In this document: positions 12,701 to 27,619 of the stretch, one piece after another | Position numbering within the stretch: position 1 is the stretch's first letter | How the letters are laid out: each line of letters opens with the position of its first letter | Assembly (NCBI GenBank): GCA_034687125.1 | Contig: JAQGBZ010000275.1 | Coordinates: forward strand, 21,793-85,792 | DNA: 64,000 bases | Origin: Neelides folsomi | Lineage: Eukaryota; Arthropoda; Collembola; Neelipleona; Neelidae | Direction of reading: 5' to 3' | Notes under the pieces: model-generated | What the model saw: the letters and a program-made list of their open reading frames with translations, nothing else | What the model was told of the DNA's origin: nothing | Database searches by the model: none | Translations under genes and position numbers: made by a program

Positions 12701-15700
12701 GGATAAATTGATAAAATACAAATAATGTATTGTTAAAACACAATGTATGTTGCATCATGGATAATTACTCATTATCTATTCCATGATGTTTGTTTTGTTT
12801 TAATGTTTAATTTAAATTGTATCATTCATTGATTTTTCTAATACATACAGTAGGTAATCTTGTAGGTAATCTTAAAGACTCGATGTAATGTAATGGTCGG
12901 ATATTGAATGGGAATTATTGGAAAGTATTTGGTTACCTGGATAGCGACCTGTGGATTGGAGACTTGTGAGCGAGGACGTCTTGGAGGATGAGAGTCCCGC
13001 CCATCCGCCAGCTAGTCCGCTTCCGCTCCCGAACTCCCGTTTCTTGTCCGAACTCTCCCCGTACTTCTTGTACCACTCAGGAACGTTGAGCTTATTCAAG
13101 GACCGCTGAATCCTCAACTCGTGCTCCGACAACTCTCGCCCATCCCGCTGCTGCTGAAGGGCATTCTCAGGAGGCTGAAACCAAAGTTCAATCATTCCCA
13201 CTTTCTCCTAAAATCTCCCACTTTATACTTTGTCCGAAATGGATTCGATTTTCACGCAATTTCACAATCACTCTGTTTATCTCACTCTGAGATATTAAAA
13301 GTTTAATGCAAAACTCCAACGACTTTTATACTGATCCTTTAATGGCCCAACTCAAATCTGTTGATTCTCTGAACTACGAAATCCCCCTTACCACTTAAAG
13401 ATAATTATAATATTGTGCACACGGTATAATTGTCTATGCAGGATGCAGGTCCATCCATCAACGTGTGTTATACTATCGTATTTATATTGACATATTACAT
13501 GCCAAAATCAATGTCATGTACCAACCACTATTATAAATATCCATATCATGGTATGCAATCTTTTTACATATTCGTAATATTATATTTCGCATTCATATAC
13601 TTGTAGGCTGTGAATCCAGTGTAATAATGAGTCTACTAAAAAATAAAACTCGTCACATTCCCCATTAAGCGAAACCATTTAAAAAAGGAGAGACCTTGGA
13701 AAATGGGAGTGATAATTTACAAACTGATAATTCAAATCATTTCCATCATTTCCCCTAATTGCCATTTATTGAAGCGTCTCGATTTGGCATTGAACTTATC
13801 GTTTTGTTTTCAATATCGACAGAAAGTTCTAAATACCAAAGAATTTCCTATTTTACATAATTTCAATATTGATCATTTCATTTCAAACGTCAGCTTTCCT
13901 TAAATAAGGGATATTAATTAGGAATAAATAACTCTGCACTGCACCTTTAAACGTCTCAATTAAACATTCTTCAATTTCTCCACAACGATGACTTTGAATG
14001 AAAGGGACCACATTCCCCACAATGAGGTGAATTGATAAATTAAAGAGATTGAGTGGAGAGATAAGATTTGTTATGACTGGAAGATAAAGCTCAACTTACC
14101 CTAATGACTCTGCGATTTCTCTTCATCTCCACAATTGAGGGAATTATTAAATGGGAAAGATAAAACCAGTCGATTCATTAATTCACAAAGGAGTTATTCC
14201 GCCCAGTCGAAGTACAAATAGTATTTAAAATTTAAAATGTCAAATGCCAATCTTGCGTCTGTCTGTCAATGCCCCTTTCCCACATTCCGCCTGGACTTAT
14301 TCAGAAAATGAAGAATCACTTCCACTCACGCTACCACTCTGATTTCAACCACACTCAAAGAATGCAGGGAATGAAGGGATTTGACCCACCCGGTCCCACA
14401 ATTTATAAAATATCAAAATTGAATGGACAATCCGCCGAATATTGGAATTCCAATGTTACAAAAGAGATGAGTTTGATATGGCTTAAACCAGATCAGTGTA
14501 ATATTCTTCGTGTTAGTCCAAGTATTATCCAGACTCAAGATCCAGACGAGTATTTCCTCAGAGAGAACTCGTTTTTTCGCCCTTTTCCACCTCGTGAGAA
14601 CGACGAAACTGAAAGAGTCTTGGAAGTGAAATGAAAACTTCCTCGCCGTCTCTTCACATCACAATGGACCAATTTACAGTTTGCACGGAAGGATATGAAA
14701 ACTTCTGCCCTGGGGACAGAAAACATTTTTTCGGCTTCAAAATCCTCCCCTATATTTATCATCGCCTTGCAACATTCAAAATCATTTTAACTTATATTTC
14801 TTACCCAAAGCCTTATGAATCCGTCTTCGGTGGAGTTCTACCCAAATCCCCTTTGCTGTCTATTTATGAGCTCTTGGGCCACATGGGGAAGTTGTACACA
14901 ACTGCTGGTTATACAATTAGATGGAAATTTTGGTTCCAGGTTCCATGTGTATGAGCCATATAGCCTTTTTGACCACCCCTGTCGAATTAGACGAATTTTC
15001 CCTCAGCCTCGTAATAACAGGAAGATACCTTTAAAGGCAAACTCCTACCTTTTTCACTAAGCCTTTATAGGCAGTGACCTTAGCCAAATATAATACTCTA
15101 GATATTCTTGGACTGTACTTTATATGGTATTATTTAATTCCAATCTATCTCAATATGACTCATCCTAAATTACCCAATAATGTAATTATGTGAGTTTAAA
15201 TTGGATAATCCTAATATCCCAAAGTCCAAATTGACAAAATGATTTTACCTGCATAAAGATTAGAAAAATGCAAAAATGAGAACCTGAGGAATAATAGATC
15301 TAATTATCGATTATTACCTGAAACTTACACCAAATTTTTGCTTCTAATTACATTATTGCCACTGCATTACATAAAAAAACTGGTCTTGTTTGAAAACAAA
15401 AGATCCATAGATCATGATCATCATGAATAAAAGAGAGAATTGATCGAGAATAAAAGTGGAAAAAGTATAATAAAAACTCCACCTCTGTTAATGAGAAATG
15501 AGCTAAATAACGTCGAGGATAAAAAATCCATGGATTTGTGGATCTCTTCGGTTGGTCAAAGATGATTGGAGAGAGGTGCGATGGAATTATCCCAGACTAA
15601 CGACCAAAACCAAATGGCAAAAATCTCATTCCGCCCATTGTTATCCAAACATCCCATTAAACCCCTCAGAACAATCATCGTGACAGAAGGATCTCCATTT

Positions 15701-18700
15701 CATATCATACCAGAGTATGTATTACAAAGTATACAAATCCAGGCTCAATTGGAATTTCCCTCTCCTTTGAATATTTAATGCAAAAAGGAACAATGGGAAA
15801 TGACTTTATTTCTCATCCTCCATTTGATGGGATATTTAATAGGGGAAGGAGTTGGATAACAAGGAATTGCAAATGACGATCTTCCTCATCCAAATGTTAC
15901 CCATTTCAATAGAAAAAACTCAATAAAAGCAAATGGAAAGTTTTTCTTGTCATATTTGAACTCAAATTGAAACCTGCTGTTGGATTCAGATTCAGATTCT
16001 CTTCGTCAGAGATCAAAAATCAATGGAATATGATATAACAAGTGAAAGAGATGCGCAGAATTTTTTATAGATTAAATGTTGATCCAAACGTGATTTTGAC
16101 TTTTAAATAATGTTTTAATATAATAAAAGAATTAAAAAATTGTCACATGGATGAGTAAATTCAAATAATGCATTTTCGTGAATAGCGAATAAATTTGAAT
16201 GGATCAAGAAACGAGGAAGTATTTCGCACTGGGAAGGTTGTGAGGAAGTATACACATTATGATTGATGCATCAAATGGGTTGTGTATGGAAGTGTGGAAC
16301 TTGGTCCCGTTTCATTTAACAATACAAGGCAGGTCATGAAGGAGGTTTATTCCTCAATCAACAGACCACAATCTGGAAAAAGGTAAGTTCCAAATCTCCA
16401 AGCACACAAGTCATATTTAAATTCAAAGGAAAGATCCATGCGAGTGATTTTTGTTCTTTTCGACTTTATCTCGTTCCTTGTAAACGGTTCAAAGAAGAAA
16501 TTCCTCAAATTGCATTTCGGCTACTCTTAACTCTTTTTTTACAACTTTCCTGCTTATACTTTATCTGTAGAATGACCGAAGGTATGCAACAAAAACCAAT
16601 AAAGTAAACGCATTATAAACACCGTTCAAATCCCCAACATCAAAATTCTATCAAAAATAAAAGTTATACCAAAATGGGAGAAAATCTCACGCATAGCTAA
16701 ATGTAAAACAAACTCATAACATTCTGACTACCTCCATATAAATCATATGCTATAATACACCCCATTCATACAAATATACAAGAATACACACAAGATTCAT
16801 ATATAGAATAAAAGATATGGATGTATGGATGGCTATGTAATATAATAAAGTAAACGTTAAGTTATAGTAAATAACTGAGGAATTTTGATTAACCGATCAT
16901 CTCGCCTTCATTCGCAACATTCATAAGTTCTCCTCGAAAATGGAAAAAAATGTACTTCATGGCCTTGACATTGAAATTGAAACCATTTATTGAACATTCC
17001 TTCTCCAAAGTGAAATACATCAAAGCGAGGGTTAATTCACCAACATCTGGAAGTCTGGAAATTGTATGTTAAGGAAAAAACTCCACGCTCACCGACAATT
17101 CTATTATTATAAGAGGATGAACCATTCCTTGTTTTTAGACCAATATTAAAAAAGAATAGGAGCGAACATAAATAAGCATCATTGGAAGACAAATTGCTTT
17201 TTAGTAAATAGAATATCACCACTTATTTTAATATTACTATTATGAGCCATCCTAATACTGAAATATTGAGTATATGTATAAATGTGATCAAGTGATCATA
17301 AATATCCCTTCTAATACAAACAAATATGCATAAAGTAAGAACACGTTTAGAACCAAAATATGCATGTTTTTGCAAAGAAATGAGATTGAAAGAGAGGACG
17401 CAAAAAAGGGGAGCGATGAAAGGAGTGAAATATGGTCATAAGAGAATCCTCTAAAACCTTAAATCAAATTTCCTTACACTCCCTTTAATAAGCGGAAGAA
17501 AAATGGCCCAAGGGTGAAGGAAAACCGAAGATTCAAGTGGTTGGAAAAATATGAGAATTTTGATATCTTCATTATAATGCTCTTTGGATTTCTCAAATAA
17601 AAGAAGGAACATCCTTGCTCCTCGTTACGCTTCATCAAAACCAGTAGAGGAAATTGACACAATTTACATATCATTGTCATTAAGAAAGATAATCATCGAA
17701 TTACCTATATAATTTAAAGAGTTAAATACCACCACCTCTCTTTGACCTTTCTCACCTGCCAAATTATGGTCAAAATCCTGAAAATTACCCCCATAGGGTG
17801 AGGAATTAAAAGAGGAGAATTAAGTTATAAAATCTAAGCACATCTTGGTGTCATAGTCCTCTGTACTTAACTATGCTTATCCATGTAAGACCTTCAGTGT
17901 GAATTTGGATCCAGTTGAACTCATTTTGATTCATGATTCATAATATCATAGTGGTTAAGGATTTTGGGATATTTACCCTTAGATGAGCATTTTTCTCGTC
18001 GTCCAGGAGGAATTCCATGGAGCGGGCCCTATCATCTGGGGCGACCGACAAGCTCAGAGAGCCCAAAGGACCCATTGACGGAGAAGGACTCGACATCTTC
18101 TGTGGAAGGCTGAGGAGACTTCGAGCTTTTTTGCACTTCCCCTCCTTCACTTCTCCACGACCGGTATGGTAGAGCCAGATATTCTCGCCGGTTCCTCCAT
18201 TGACTCCCAACTCGTCTCCGTCAACTCCGTTCGCATCTGGAAAGATGAAATATGAACGATCCTCATCCATCCAATATGAGGAGCTGCGGAAAAGGGAGCT
18301 CAACCAATTTCCTAAAACTCCCCCTCAGGTAAAACTTAATCCAAGGGAAGGATTCTCATCATGCGCAAGGGCTCGTTTAATCCTTATAATTGCTCTTCTG
18401 CATCTCACGTCTAAATAATTATCTAATTTACCAGGAATCCTCATTTCCTTTCTTTCACCCCGAAAACAACCGCTCTATTAAGTTTATTACAGATATGTGT
18501 AATAATAATAACTATTATGTAGTTACATATATTAGAAATTAACTTAATATATGCACTCTAATCCCAATATAATGTAAATAGGTATAAAGTAATACATATA
18601 AATATAATTAGAGAATTTGATCAAATCTGCACACAATCTACAATTTGGGTCAAAATTTGCCCAGATGAATGAAATCTCAAAGGAATATAGAAATGCATAG

Positions 18701-21700
18701 TCAAAATCTTTATTTAAATGTGCAATTTTAAGGTATATTCAATTAAGACTAAAATTTGGCTCAAAAACTAATTGTTAAACTTTTATACCTGGATAAATTC
18801 CCGTAGAATTAGAAATTGACGTCAGTAAAACCCATTTTACTTATAATGGTGAATATTAAATTCCAAAAGTTGATAGAATGAATGTGGAGGGCACTCGAGA
18901 GATGAAACGATTGGATTTAATTGGGAACTTTCTCGAGCCGTGAACGTGGAGCGTAATAATCCTAGTAGTGAAATGAATTAAAAGTGGAAGGTCTGTACAA
19001 TATGAGCCAGAGATCCACTGTTGCAGATGATTCTCTAAACTTCCATCTTGGTCCTATTGACACAAGGGAGGTTGGGGGATCTAAAAAGGGCCAAAAACGT
19101 GAATTGAAAAGGGATTCGGACGGAAACTGCCCAGGCCTCCTTCCTATTCCAAATGCATGTGGTTGAATAGGTGTAATGAAAAAAGGTCCGAAAAAGGTTT
19201 GTGCCCATCGCGCTCCATCGCGAAATCAAATCCTCACCCACATTGGAGTAATGAAATGGAACACACACACACACCTGGGCTACATTTTCTCCAATTGTAT
19301 AGGGCGGGTGAGTAGGTGAGTGTTAAATAGATCAATGGGGCTGGAGGGCTTACTTGGAGCGTCGAGGTCCGTCTCGAGGATTGGAGGGAATCCATGGTGG
19401 CCGCGACCCCGCCGGTCGAGATTTTCACTGGCGGCCGCAACGAGCTCGGCCCATTCTTCCTGCCCTGCCAAATACTTCTCCCAGTTCTTGGGGTCGGGGA
19501 GGAGGCACTGAGGTCCGCTCTGCACCCTCGGTTCAACCGTCCCTTTGGATCGATGAATGCAACTGCGCACGGCGCTCGCCATCCCACTCACGTCCACGTC
19601 CGCCCTCGACAACTCTTCCCGCGAACGGCCAAGTTGAAAGCGAAAGTGGTCGAGACGGGCTCCAAGCTCGGCCGCACACATCCTCCCACTGATGTAGCTT
19701 CCGTTGCTCTTCAGGAACTTAGCCCGACTCACCTCCGAACCTACACAAACAGAAGTTGAAGTTCACGATCAATCCTTTTTATCTCACAGGCTCAACCGAT
19801 AACATAGGGCATTATAAAATGTACAAATGTTCTATATCACCTTTATCATTTTAATTACAAACTCTTCTTTCGAGTGCTTATTCAAACTTTAACACAACTT
19901 AAATACGCATAAACTCAAGTAATACCAAATTGCACACACTCATAAAATTATAACTTTTTGAGTACACCCTGTATACCTGAGTATACCATATACCGGTCTA
20001 TACAAACCATACTCTTTAAACCATCCAGCAATCATTACATATAGAAAATTAAATTACTTATACCATGTATGGTATTGGTAGTTAAATAATGGATAAAAGG
20101 GGGTATGTTATCCAATGAAGTTTATTAACACTGGTCTAGTTTTAATCTCAATATAGCTCATTATCTCTGTAATCAAAAAGTGTAGGGAATAGAAACACGG
20201 CCGGAGCAGAAGTTCGCCCCCTCAACAGAGAACAAGGATGGAGATCTCACCCGGATATCTCGAATTCTAAGTTGAGCTTCTTGCGGCGGAAACGACACTT
20301 TTTCCTTATCTCCCGCTTCCTACCTATTAACTATAATAAACCTCTTTTACGAATGCCTGTGGGACCATAATGTGAATGATTTATAGCTAAATATTATCCA
20401 TTCCCAATGTCATATTTGGGTTTTTAGAGAACGTGTGATTGGAATTACAACCCTTGCCGCTACATTTGTATTACTATCGCGTAGAAAGGAATTTAAAAAG
20501 TCTGTTTACCGACCTGCCATATGTTGAGCAATTGTTTACAACTGACGTCAGGGGTAAATATGAATATTTTTTTCACACATTATCATCCTTTATAATTAAT
20601 TAATTCAAAGGTAGGTGTTAAATAAAATCTCACAATTTTGTCTGTGTGGTTGTTATCAAATTGGACAAGATAAGTAAGTTTGTAAAACGTAAACTATTTG
20701 TATTACAATTTTTTAATTTCAAAATTCCAAGATTAAAATGATATATAAATAAATGTGCCTCATCCGGAGCCCAACTGATTGTCCTAAATAACGACTAAAG
20801 CCACTTAAGGATAAAACAATGTCAAAATTGCAAATAAGATAATTCTTAAAGGGAGCTTATGGAAGAACTTCGCTACACTTTTAAATTTAATTATGCAAAT
20901 TTTGGCATGTGTGCGTGTTTGCGAATAGTCCCAATAGTTTAACTCTAGTCATAATAATACATTCTTTGCTTTCCTACGGTCGGGCGGGAACGAGCACATG
21001 CCAGGCATAAAGAACCATCATCTTAATTTTACAACAATTTGCCCAACAACAAATTACAAGTGAACCTAACAGGTTACCTTGCACTGTATGGAACCAACTA
21101 CTATAATAATCCCAGCAAAAGGTTCTTGTTGCTTATATTTATAAAATATTAAATGAAATTGAAACCCTTATTTTCCCTCAAATCCCATATAGCCTATATG
21201 GGACAATATGATAGTATTATAAAGTATATGAAAACTGGAGAATGGTGTTTTACAAATCATGATTCCTGAATGTGGAGCAACCACGCCTACCGTGTTGACT
21301 TAATCTGGAACAAAAGTTTCATCGATTGAAGGATTAAAATAATTACATTTTAAGAATCCATAAATATGCCATTTCGCATAACATGCAAACCTTGAGGAAC
21401 TCATCTTGATTAAAAAAGAGTTAAAACATACTACATGAACAAATAACATTCCACCAAAAGAACTCATATTGAATTAATGTGAATTTAAAAGATGTAAATG
21501 ATGGTAAATGTGAAATCATGAGATGAATGGTGGAATAATTAGGAAATAAGTTTTTAGTTATGGTTCAATCGGTCTTTGAAAATGCGTAGCTTCAAACATT
21601 CATATTCCACATCATGTGCGAAAGAAAGATGAAAATGTGAAGAATAATATGTAATAGCAAACAACCATTTCCCCACGTTTGGCACTTCCATCCAAATCAA

Positions 21701-23914
21701 AGGTCGTTTATTAAAAACTGTCACGAGTGGAACAAGATTTTAGCATTAAGAGCGGAAAAAAGTGTGTAAAATGGAGAGTCAATTTACATACTTTCCCAAT
21801 CTCTCCCTTCACTCCCAATGCCGAAAAATCAGTCGCTTCCAAGATGCCCTCAAACTGCATGTAATGATTTATCAAATCGCATATTTCCCAAACTCCCTCA
21901 TTAACATCAATTTTTCAAGAGAGGATAAATTAAAGCTCATTAGCGGAATATAATCCTGGCACATAGTTCAAGGCGTCGAGTTTAGAATTCACTTTTGCTC
22001 TCACACCTCTCACGTACTTTTAAAATAATTAATTTTAAGGGGAGATTCATTCTTGTAAGAATTAATTCCATTGGAATTGACAGTTGTAAAAAGAAACATG
22101 GCTTAAATGTGTCGGATCACAAATTGGATCTCATTTATTATTCAAAGGTGTCACGTACCTGAGTGGAAGGCCCTCGGTGGGGGAATCGGAGGTTTGCCAA
22201 TTGGACGACTCGGCGCTTCCCCGCTCTTCGCTACATTTCCATCCTGATGCATTGGAGTTGGCAAGAAGAGAGAAGACGGTGAGTGACTTTTGGCAATGGC
22301 CAAAACATCTCTCATTCCTTTCCCTTCATTATTCTCCCTTTGACCATTCTGCTCAATTTCGAGCGATTCCTTCCGTCCCGCCGGAGTTTCCAATCTCTTT
22401 TGCATATCTGAATGATCTGCTTTCCTCATCTTTTCCAACTTGATAAATCGAGTCTCTAATGTCGGAGGATCATTTTGCACTTTATGATTGTACTTGTCTG
22501 AGGAAGAATCTTTCTCATGATCTTTTGACATTTGAGTATTTTGGGACTCTGACTTGATGTCATCTTCAAGGTTTTCCAAAATGTTCTCAACATTCTCAGA
22601 AAGCTCGTCAGTTCCGATGAATTGTGTCGGTGGGCAAAGAAATGGCATGGAGGTTGCTGGAGTTGTTGATCCCTTTATTCCAATATTAGACACGTCGGTT
22701 TCAAGACACCGAGAAGCTGAGGGCAAAGTTGAGGCTTTTTCCTTTTCAACAACAAACGTCGTTCTCGTTGTGACCTTTTGACACTCGCCGTTCTTAACTT
22801 GTAAAATAGGAAGATTTCTAACCAATTTTTCACAATCTGCAGAATCTGCATCTTTGCCAAGCTTCTCTTGAGATTGAAGCGAACCGGTCGATTTCTTCTG
22901 TTTTCTCTTTGGCATTTTCTCTTTTCTTTCGCCCTCAGAAGAACTATTGACGAAACCAAAAGTTTTGAGTGAGAGACGTTGAAGAAATCCAAATTTGGAT
23001 TTAAAACTTTTACTTTTCGGTTGATTCTCGCCAATTTCAGGAAATTGTGCTTTTGGTACTTGGACCTTTGATCTTCCGGCGCCGTTTTGCAAATTATCTC
23101 CAGTTTCAACCCTTTCATTCCTTAGCGCCATTCCGCCCCCATTCTCGCTTCTTACCCCTTTCACTTTCTCTGTACCTGGACATGAAGGTGAGATTCGGCT
23201 TCTTTGTATTGAAATTCCTTTCAATTTATGTCCCTCAATTATTCTTCTTCGTTCTTCCCCAAATGGAATATTTTCATAATTCTTCAAATCACCCTCAACT
23301 TTTGACTTCCCAATCGGCTGAGGCCATTCGAACGTTCCTTGAGTCACCACAGGCTCAAGTTGTTTATTCAAATTTGTCTCTTTAAGCAAATTCTTAAAAT
23401 GAATGTCAGTGGTTTCAAACTCATCACGACACTTTCGAAGATCACAAAAATTGTCATAATTTTCACTTTTATGGTAATTCAAACGAGTTCTCAAAAAATT
23501 GAGATTTTCATATAACGGCTCTTCCACATTGTTCTTGCAATATTTGGCTTCCCCAGGTGGGAATCCTCTTGATTGAAATTCGCAAGTCTCGGGTTTCTTG
23601 TTTTTTGATGACATGTCCACAGTGATTCTGTCGAATCCTCCGCCACCAGCAGTTGGAAGAGTTAAGAGGATCTTTTGCACCCGTTGGTTTTGAGGAACTG
23701 TCAAGTCTTGAACTTGGACCTTTACTCTTTCAATCCCATGATTTGAACCCGCCCCGTTGGTGTAGTTTCTTTTTGCAATGTTTGTATAGAGCGGAGTGAC
23801 GTTTTCGTATTTGTGCCTCGTTCCTTCTCCGTACCACATTTGGGAAACGATGGGACTGAAGTGAACGCGAGTGGACTGATGACACTCCTGTGAAACTTCC
23901 ACTGGGAAAACCAT
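6701..23914 (-). CDS. AJM-1-like apical junction protein with C-terminal MYND-type zinc finger
   Basis: Predicted 1,729-residue cytoplasmic scaffold resembling apical junction molecule AJM-1 / AJM1. Exons: 23914-22159 (first ATG), 19740-19354, 18236-17977, 13174-12937, 12154-12016, 11879-11466, 11261-10873, 8910-8341, 8255-8179, 8087-7983, 7819-7650, 7548-7179 and 7009-6701; all phases agree. The N-terminal two thirds are Ser/Pro-rich and disordered (polyproline runs such as APPPPPP). A conserved block ELRIQRSLNKLNVPEWYKKY precedes more disorder. The C-terminus holds a zinc finger with ligands C1392, C1397, C1413, C1416, C1421, C1425, H1433 and C1437 (CHNCNAFYCSRDC), then a folded region of about 290 residues. 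The intron that splits the finger starts with GC. Introns reach about 4.8 kb (13.2-18.0 kb). The true start may lie further upstream: an acceptor-like TTTTCCCAG sits at the putative N-terminus. The zinc finger is clear; the AJM-1 name rests on remembered domain layout. Confidence 0.7.
8256..8340 (-). other. GC-AG intron inside the zinc-finger coding region
   Basis: The exon ends CCTTTGG and the intron begins GCAAGT, the usual GC donor consensus. It ends TTTTTCAG. Only this boundary keeps the frame that encodes the finger cysteines (HCRNSKCGKTANG). The alternative donor CAA|GTCTTT leads to a stop codon. Confidence 0.75.
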
Positions 23915-26900
23915 TTTCAAAAATAATGTCTCTTATATCCATCCACTATCACTTTTACTAATTTCCTTCTTCACTTTATTTTTTTATCTAAAAGGAGTCT
24001 AAAATCGATCTGTGTATTTTATATATATAAAGATTTTTTACCAAATATATTTCCTATGTGGTATACCTACTGAAATTAGTTCGACCTGCTCACTCTAAAT
24101 TGTCAACATTAGAAATTCAGATATTCGGGATATTCCATATAAGTAAGTATTGTATAAACTAATGTTATTGCTAACTATCTGTATAAAGTATGGATAATGG
24201 CTCTATTTGTATATTAAGGATACGTTGAATGTTTATCAACACCGAACTTTCTCACCCTTCCCGAGCTTCTCCCATCAACTTCATCCAAACTCTGGTTCTA
24301 ATGGATCACTTTTTCCCTCCTACCCTCATGCTTCTTTTCGGATCTGAATTTCCCCCGACATGTACAATGAAGTATCGAAGACGATGCGCAGTTTACATTC
24401 TTTCCTATCTGATAGATCTGTAGCTCCTAACTGAAAAACCGGGGAATAGGAAGCCCAAGGAAGTATTGGCATGTATTTAAATAGTTATTTAGGAGTAATT
24501 GAAAGTGTGATGAGAAGCAGAGGTCTGATTTGAGAAGGATTCGAAACCACACTGACACTTCCACTACGGATCTCTTGAGTCGAGAAATATGTTCCCATGT
24601 GCAGAACCCATAGGTCTCAAAATAGATAGATGTGGACTCTTCTGAAGCCATTCGGAGCCGCAAAAACACGCCCTTCCAAATTTCGAATTTTCTCCCTTCA
24701 CTTGGCCTCCCCGTCGCCCCGTCGCCCGCCGATTCAACAATCCAATAAGACCCAAATAAGATCAAGGCAGAAGCTAATGGAAGATCCAGATAGGCCAATA
24801 CATACTCGTACAAACTTACAAACATACTTTGCACATCTCCCCATCCTTCCCATATTCTCCTGTTCTCAGTATGTATGTATAAACGGTGATTTTATTTATG
24901 CAGCTACTTCCGGACCACTCGTATGGGAACAGATGTGGTAAAGAGGAAGTGACCTCCGAAGTGTGCCTTATCTCTCCCACACCACCAGAAGACCCTCAAG
25001 GCTTCCATACCCAAGGAATGTCAATTTCATTCTTTGAGAGAAGTTGAGGGTGAAAAATGCCATGTCGGGAACAGATGAGAGAAAGACTTCTTAGGGCTCA
25101 AACAATGACACGTATTCTTCGCCTCACTTTTCCTCTCAATTACTCCAAGGCCCCCTTTATTGGAGAACAATCCAGATCTTTGATTTGTGAATAAGAAAGG
25201 AAAAATATTGATCTGAATGGGCTGTGGAGAAAGAGAATATCCTTTATTGATGAGGTTTAATAAGGTGAAAGCCTTTTTACGACCACACCAAATCTTGTAG
25301 ATGGAATTAAAAAATTCTTCAATCCACTGAATCCTCAATCGACTGGTCGATGGAAAGAATGAAACTAACCATCAGAAACTCAGGGAAAATGGAAATCAAT
25401 GCATGTCTTTCATTCTTTCATGTTTTATATCATGCAGACGTTAAACCAGTGTAAATCACCACAATGTTACTTTTTTATACTCTAATTGTATAGATTATGC
25501 CTTTTGATAATGCTGAATAAAAATATCAAATTACTTGGGTCATCTAATTTTTAACAAATGGTTTTTATTAAAAATGTAATATTGATGATGTTAACAATTA
25601 ACACTGAGCTGAGCTTCATAAATAAATGCTGTATTTTTATAACAGAATAAAAATTAAATTTTGTTATATATAATGTACTATAAGTAAAATGCTTATGATT
25701 ATGAAAAAATATGTGAATCAAATTTAAAAATAACTATGAATAATGTTTTTATGTTATTTGATCTGTAGTTATATTGTGCATTGTACAGTTATACATAATG
25801 CAATGGTATGTAAATACTGTGTAATGAAAGGAGGTAGGGAAAAGAAGAACATATGGGGAAGTTTTAAAAGTATGGAGGAATGAGAATTTTTATTTCACAA
25901 ATTGAGAGATGAAGTGTTTGAAGTCGCGGTATGTCGGTGAACTGAAGTAATGAAGAGGATGAATTATGAGGAGGAGGTTGAAAGATGAGCGTATTATATT
26001 CATTTCCCTTTTCTTTTAACTCCCAAGTTCCGTTGGAGGGTTGAAGACTTGAAGAAGTGAAGAATTCTATTCTCGTCTTTGAAGCTCTTCTCGATGATCC
26101 ACTTGGAAAGAAAACTTCATTTATTCAACCTATTTAACTTGATATGGAAAAATAAACTTTATTGAAAATCTATAATAAACAAACTATTGTAGTCTTTCCT
26201 ATCTTTGGATAATATCGGAATAATTCAGGATATGATCAGATATGGAGAATTGTGATATTCGTATTAGATATTATATGAACAATAAAAATAATTATCGAAT
26301 TTTTTGTAAGGGTATTGTTTTTATTGTTTTTCATATTCTTCAGGTCAATTATATTATAACTATTTTGAAGAACATCGCATTAATTCATTGTAAGCTAATA
26401 TTTACATTTAATACATCTAAATTCGAATTAAGCAGAGTTATAGTAGAGCACTCCATAGAGGTAATTTAAAAATAAAAGCTATGCAAAAATAATAAAAACA
26501 AAACGACAATGTTTCCGTTATATTAGGTAAATTCATTAAATTGGAGAAAGATCGAATTTGAATACCGATGTTTGAAATATCTTAAATGTACAGTTTATGT
26601 GTGATGTTAGTATATTAAAAACAATAAATTTTCTTAAAATTAAACAAAAGTTTATAGGTATACTTACAAACAAGTAAGAAATATTTGTAACATTTATATT
26701 AAGAAATCACATTTTATGTAATGTTTAATTATGTTGATTATTTAAATGGCACAACATTATACCTATAAATATGCTTGAAGCAGAAATTATAAATACTATA
26801 TATAGCAATGAGAAATAGAATGGTACACGGTAGATTGGTAATTAATTTAATTGTAAAAGTAAATATATGTTGTTACAGGTATGTATATAATATAATATCT

Positions 26901-26982
26901 TTATTAAGTTAAATATAAATATATGAATGTGAGTTGTCTGTTAGATACCTTAGATGAGTCTCACATAAATATTTATGTATTA
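23915..26982. other. Intergenic region upstream of the AJM-1-like gene
   Basis: No gene supported. It must contain the AJM-1-like promoter and possibly 5' untranslated or additional 5' coding exons. Several frames of 60-130 codons occur on both strands around 24.2-25.3 kb, but none has splice support or recognisable protein. 25.5-26.9 kb is AT-rich low-complexity sequence. Confidence 0.5.
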
Positions 26983-27310
26983 CTGTAAAAACTCAATTAA
27001 TTGCCCCCGGCAATTATTTAAAATTTAACCTCAAACCCCCGGCAATTATTAGAGACCCGGCATTTAAATAAAATCTCATATTAAACCAAATCAAATCTCG
27101 AAATTAATAAGAATTTTATTTGGTTTTGGATATTAAATAGCATTTAATTGAGTAATTAATTTGCTTAAAAACATATTTAGTCTGAATTGTCTTCAGAATC
27201 ATTTGAAAATTGGATTGTAAACTCTTTGCCCACTCCATTGTACATATAAACTGAAATTAATAGAGACCCGGCAATTATTTGGGACCCGGCAATTAATTGA
27301 GTTTTTACAG
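26983..27310. mobile_element. MITE with 23-bp terminal inverted repeats and TA target duplication
   Basis: The ends are CTGTAAAAACTCAATTAATT... (26983-27005) and its exact reverse complement (27288-27310), flanked by TA on both sides. Inside, CCGGCAATTATT-type subterminal repeats recur near both ends in mirrored arrangement. The 328-bp length has no coding capacity. TA duplication and CTGTAAAA ends fit a non-autonomous Tc1/mariner-pogo (Tigger-like) element; the family is inferred. Confidence 0.8.
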
Positions 27311-27619
27311 TATTTAATAAATATATTTACGGATAGATATCAACCTATTACAATAATAAATATATAAAGTAAACATATTTATTATTTATAAGATGTAACA
27401 CGCTACAATATTTATAAAAACTAACAATTTTTTACATATTAAATGTTTCGCTTTTATTGCATAAGGTGTCCCCTAATTAGCAATGAGTTATAGGTAATTC
27501 TACTTAATTAATTGGCATTATTGTACTTTTACTTTAGCTTAGAATAGATTTCAATATCGAGTGTAAACAAATTGATATAACTTGAAAGGTCGCAGAGGTC
27601 GGTCGGTCCTTCCAAAGCT

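Noticed and set aside
14269..14954. Plus-strand open frames of about 110-120 codons inside the largest AJM-1-like intron
   Set aside because: They overlap each other, have no splice support or recognisable protein motif, and lie within a minus-strand intron of lower AT content where long chance frames are expected.
19394..19759. Plus-strand frames up to 121 codons around 19.3-19.8 kb
   Set aside because: Shadows of the GC-rich AJM-1-like exon on the other strand, which keeps phase with its neighbours.
24427..24834. Minus-strand 135-codon frame upstream of the AJM-1-like gene
   Set aside because: No recognisable domain; overlapping frames of similar size occur on the other strand; splice links not found.
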